DNA of 64,000 nucleotides, from contig JAQTLU010000014.1 of NCBI GenBank assembly GCA_028714735.1, positions 17,991-81,990 of the forward strand. Direction: 5' to 3'. The notes below the pieces were generated by a model that saw nothing but the letters and a program-made list of their open reading frames with translations, searched no databases and had not been told where the DNA came from. The DNA comes from Gallionellaceae bacterium. Its GTDB lineage: Bacteria; Pseudomonadota; Gammaproteobacteria; Burkholderiales; Thiobacillaceae. Positions within the stretch are counted from its first letter, which is position 1. Every line of letters starts with the position of its first letter. Of the stretch, positions 61,357-64,000 are shown in pieces. Made by a program: the position numbers and the translations under genes.

Positions 61357-64000
61357 TCAAATAATAATGTCGGTTTTCAACAGGCCGGAGGCAAGCATCT
61401 TGTTGACCAGATCGGCGCTGTCGCTGGCAGAAAACTGCGTGAACAGGTTGGTATTATCGAACACGATGGTCTGGCTGTCGCCGCCACTGGCACCGGCATT
61501 GGTGTCGACTACCGTCAAGACGGTATTGCCGCCATCCTGGGCGAAGTGCAGCAAGCTGGTGATGTTGCCGGCATTATCGTTCTGCAGCAGATCCTGCAAA
61601 TCGAGCACATCGCCTTGGGCCTTGCTGAAGTCGGTGATGTGATCCACCGTGCCCGGAACACTGGCATCGTTGAGCAACCACTTGAAGGTGTCCGCCCCAG
61701 TACCGCCGCTCATGATGTCGTTGCCGATACCGCCGATCAAGGTATCGTTCCCGCCCAGGCCAATCAGGATGTCGTCGCCGGCATTCCCAAGGATGGTGTC
61801 GCTGGCACCGTCACGCCCCAACAGAATCTCGTTTCTGAAGGTGCCATCCAGCTGACTTTCTCCTGCCTGAGCGCGATCGACAGTAACGCTTGACGTATCG
61901 ACCACAGGCCCCGTGGTGTAGACAAACGAGCCGCCGTCATGGGCCGAAGAGCTTTCCTCGGTAAACGTCGAGTTGGTCCCGCTGTGCGAAACCGTGCCAT
62001 CCGTAGCCGAACCCACGGCGTTGATTGTCTGACCGCTGCTGCCGGAACCGGTATCGTTGGCCAACAAGGCCCAGTCGGGAATAACGATGTGGTCTGCGGT
62101 TCCACTCACTGCAGCCTGGTTGGTGAGCACATAATCGTCCCTCACCACCAGCGGCCCATTGGCGGGATCGACCGTAATCGCCAGCGTACTGGCAGCCGTA
62201 TCACCATCCCCGTCGATCAGTGCGTAGCCGAACGTCTCATGCACGACCGAGGTGAAAGTGGACGGCGGCGTATAAGTGTAATGCCCACCATTTACGCCAT
62301 CCATGTCGACCTTGATCTGGCCACCCGCCGCCGTATTCACCGTCACTTCCTTGGTCGTCGAGTCATACGTGTAACTGCCTGTTGAGGTGATCGAGCCATT
62401 CCCGCCATTGGCGGTCGGGTTGTAGGTGTAGGTCACGCCTGCCACCGTGATCGACTGCATATAGCCACCGTCGGCACCCAACATCGCCGGCAGGCCACCA
62501 TCGATCAGGCCGCTGATGGGCGATGTCACCACGGTAGCAAGCAGCTCTGACGTAAGCTGGTTCATGTCCGAGACAACCTTGCCATCCATGTTGCTTCCCG
62601 TGCCCCGGCCATCGTAGGCGATTGGATCCAGTTCCGATTGGACGGCACCCGGCCCCATGCCCAAGGCATACGCCTTGATATGGTTGGCCACCAGGAAGGG
62701 AATCCAAATGCCGGTTTCTTCATAGCCATGGATGCCATTGTCGGCAGAGCTACTGGATACGCTACTCGGATCGGTCAAGGTATTGACGTTGCCATCACTC
62801 CGATTGGGCTTCCCATCCGAGAGGAAGTAGGCCACATTCTGAACGCCAGCGGTTGTAAGCTTGCCCGGGTCTGAGTAGGCCGCCATGGAATCGGCAATTG
62901 CCGCGTCGTAGTTGGTATAGCTGTCGGTGGTCAGCGCCAGTAAAGCGGCCTTCGCCTCGGCAATCGTCATCCAGCTGTCGGTATTGCCCACTTCCTGGGC
63001 ATGCGTGCTGAAGATCACCAATTTGACCATGACGTTGCCTAGCGCGTCGTATTGCTCCATCAACTCCATAACGGACGCCTTGGCCGTTTCCAGCCGAGTC
63101 ATGCCAGCGGCCCCTGGATCACCCATACTTCCCGAGACATCCAGCGTGATAAGCAGGTTGGTGTCCTGCGCCAGCACAGCCTGACCACTGTTCGTGGCGG
63201 GAGAAGCCGTCGGTACGTCGTCCACGATGTTGATCACCAGGTTGCCCGCCGGCGCCGAATCACCATCCTTGTCCGTCACCACCACCGCGAAGCTCGCAGT
63301 GGTGTTGTCGCCCGCCGTGTTGTCCAGCAACGTGTAGCTGTATTTGATGCTGCCATCACCCGTCGCTGCGTCGTAGGTATACGAAGCCGTCAGCGACCCT
63401 TTTGTCCCGTCCGCAAAGATCTGATCCGCACCACTCAGGGTGTGGCCACCCAGCGATACCGCCGCAATGCCGTCCGGCGAGTGGAAGCTGATCGTGCCCG
63501 AGGTCATCTCGCTGTCAGCCGCACTGTTCGAACCTGCAGGCTCGCTACCACGCGCCGGCAGCCCCGCTTCGTATACCGTCGTCGTGGCGCCGCCCGCCGC
63601 CGGAATCTGGTCCGTCGGCGTGCTGTCGCCTATGTTGATCGTCAGCGTCGTCGTCCGGCCATCGCCGTCTCCGTCCTTCAGCAGGTAGCTGAACACGTCC
63701 GACACGCCTCCCGGCGTGCCCGCATCCCGCACGTAGCTGTAGTCGCCCGCCGCGTTGATCGTCAGCGTGCCGTACTGGCCCTGCACGCTCGTGCCAACCC
63801 CACTGCCGTCAGTCACCGCACCCGTGCCCGCTACCAGCCCGGTCACCGCCGCGCCGTCCGCTCCCTTCGTGTCGGCTCCCGCCAAACCGCTCGTGGTCCC
63901 CGCACCGGTCACCACGTTGCCTTGCTCAGCCGTGAATTGGCCCGCCGCCACACTGTCCGTGTCCGCTACCGCTACCGGTACGTCGTCCACAATGTTGATC
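61357..64000 (-). CDS. C-terminal part of giant LapA-type RTX adhesin with vWA domain (5' end outside window)
   Basis: At least 881 codons are open to the right edge. From the N-terminal side: VCBS/cadherin-like repeats beginning after NIVDDVP, a von Willebrand factor A domain with intact MIDAS start DVSGS (LLITLDVSGSMGD) near 63130-63170, a linker, then RTX nonapeptides (GNAGDDILIGLGGNDTLIGG, GGTGADTF) and a C-terminal type I secretion signal ending KTDIII. It would be exported through an ABC-adaptor-TolC channel and held on the surface until LapG cuts it. The LapG cleavage site and retention module lie outside the window. Confidence 0.92.
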   Translation of the reverse strand, partial: INIVDDVPVAVADTDSVAAGQFTAEQGNVVTGAGTTSGLAGADTKGADGAAVTGLVAGTGAVTDGSGVGTSVQGQYGTLTINAAGDYSYVRDAGTPGGVSDVFSYLLKDGDGDGRTTTLTINIGDSTPTDQIPAAGGATTTVYEAGLPARGSEPAGSNSAADSEMTSGTISFHSPDGIAAVSLGGHTLSGADQIFADGTKGSLTASYTYDAATGDGSIKYSYTLLDNTAGDNTTASFAVVVTDKDGDSAPAGNLVINIVDDVPTASPATNSGQAVLAQDTNLLITLDVSGSMGDPGAAGMTRLETAKASVMELMEQYDALGNVMVKLVIFSTHAQEVGNTDSWMTIAEAKAALLALTTDSYTNYDAAIADSMAAYSDPGKLTTAGVQNVAYFLSDGKPNRSDGNVNTLTDPSSVSSSSADNGIHGYEETGIWIPFLVANHIKAYALGMGPGAVQSELDPIAYDGRGTGSNMDGKVVSDMNQLTSELLATVVTSPISGLIDGGLPAMLGADGGYMQSITVAGVTYTYNPTANGGNGSITSTGSYTYDSTTKEVTVNTAAGGQIKVDMDGVNGGHYTYTPPSTFTSVVHETFGYALIDGDGDTAASTLAITVDPANGPLVVRDDYVLTNQAAVSGTADHIVIPDWALLANDTGSGSSGQTINAVGSATDGTVSHSGTNSTFTEESSSAHDGGSFVYTTGPVVDTSSVTVDRAQAGESQLDGTFRNEILLGRDGASDTILGNAGDDILIGLGGNDTLIGGIGNDIMSGGTGADTFKWLLNDASVPGTVDHITDFSKAQGDVLDLQDLLQNDNAGNITSLLHFAQDGGNTVLTVVDTNAGASGGDSQTIVFDNTNLFTQFSASDSADLVNKMLASGLLKTDIII

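Overview
The window reads as a chromosomal segment of a betaproteobacterium. The tmRNA carries the tag ANDETYALAA, housekeeping genes are of betaproteobacterial type (gltX, nudJ-mnmA, rimO, pabB, ubiG-gph, lplT, dnaE), and GC is high except in some mobile parts. Many signalling proteins (GGDEF/EAL, HD-GYP, HDOD, hemerythrin, LapD) point to a free-living, biofilm-forming, redox-responsive lifestyle. The genus cannot be named from this alone.

Layout. 1-10036 is one end of an integrative and conjugative element (ICE) next to tRNA-Val(CAC). It holds the end of a Wadjet/MukB-like SMC gene with its JetD-like Toprim partner, an ISL3-family transposase, a MobH relaxase, a TraD coupling protein, a DUF4400 membrane protein, a DUF4224 protein and a tyrosine integrase. 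10213-12294 is gltX and a GST. 12322-14656 is a compact RiPP-like cassette: an ATP-grasp protein, a 63-residue repetitive peptide gene followed by a strong terminator, and an HExxH peptide-modification enzyme. 14666-17877 holds yjdM and a rimO-nudJ-mnmA operon.

17960-22513 is one five-gene operon on the minus strand (TrpD-like protein, Rieske protein, MacAB/Lol-like ABC exporter) with its own sigma70-type promoter. It follows a sigma54 activator gene with a Cys-rich PAS sensor. Divergent from the activator lies a near-perfect palindrome, about 100 bp upstream of a textbook sigma54 promoter. That promoter drives a roughly 130-nt terminator-ended transcript with anti-Shine-Dalgarno motifs, ahead of a truncated globin, a c-type-haem lipoprotein and an SLAC1-type channel.

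26695-32928 is a roughly 6.2-kb island in tRNA-Ser(TGA), bounded by 14-bp direct repeats. It has a P4-type integrase, an AlpA-like regulator, a RepA-like ATPase, an XRE repressor, a DUF1643 gene, and an unusual pair: a GTPase-domain-only FtsZ homologue and an LprI-like multi-pass membrane protein. Beside the tRNA lie a cluster of palindromes and a half copy of the same tRNA.

33170-43009 carries pabB, a FixJ-type regulator, a GGDEF-EAL-CZB protein coupled to a hemerythrin, a DUF4197 protein and two HD-domain signalling proteins. An intact IS3-family element (about 43157-44345) precedes ssrA. 44889-55917 is mostly housekeeping and contains a second candidate C-rich sRNA at 52141-52243. 56000-64000 is a Lap-type adhesin locus: a TolC protein fused to a peptidoglycan-binding OmpA domain, LapG protease, LapD receptor, a small conserved protein and the C-terminal part of a giant vWA/RTX adhesin that runs off the right edge.
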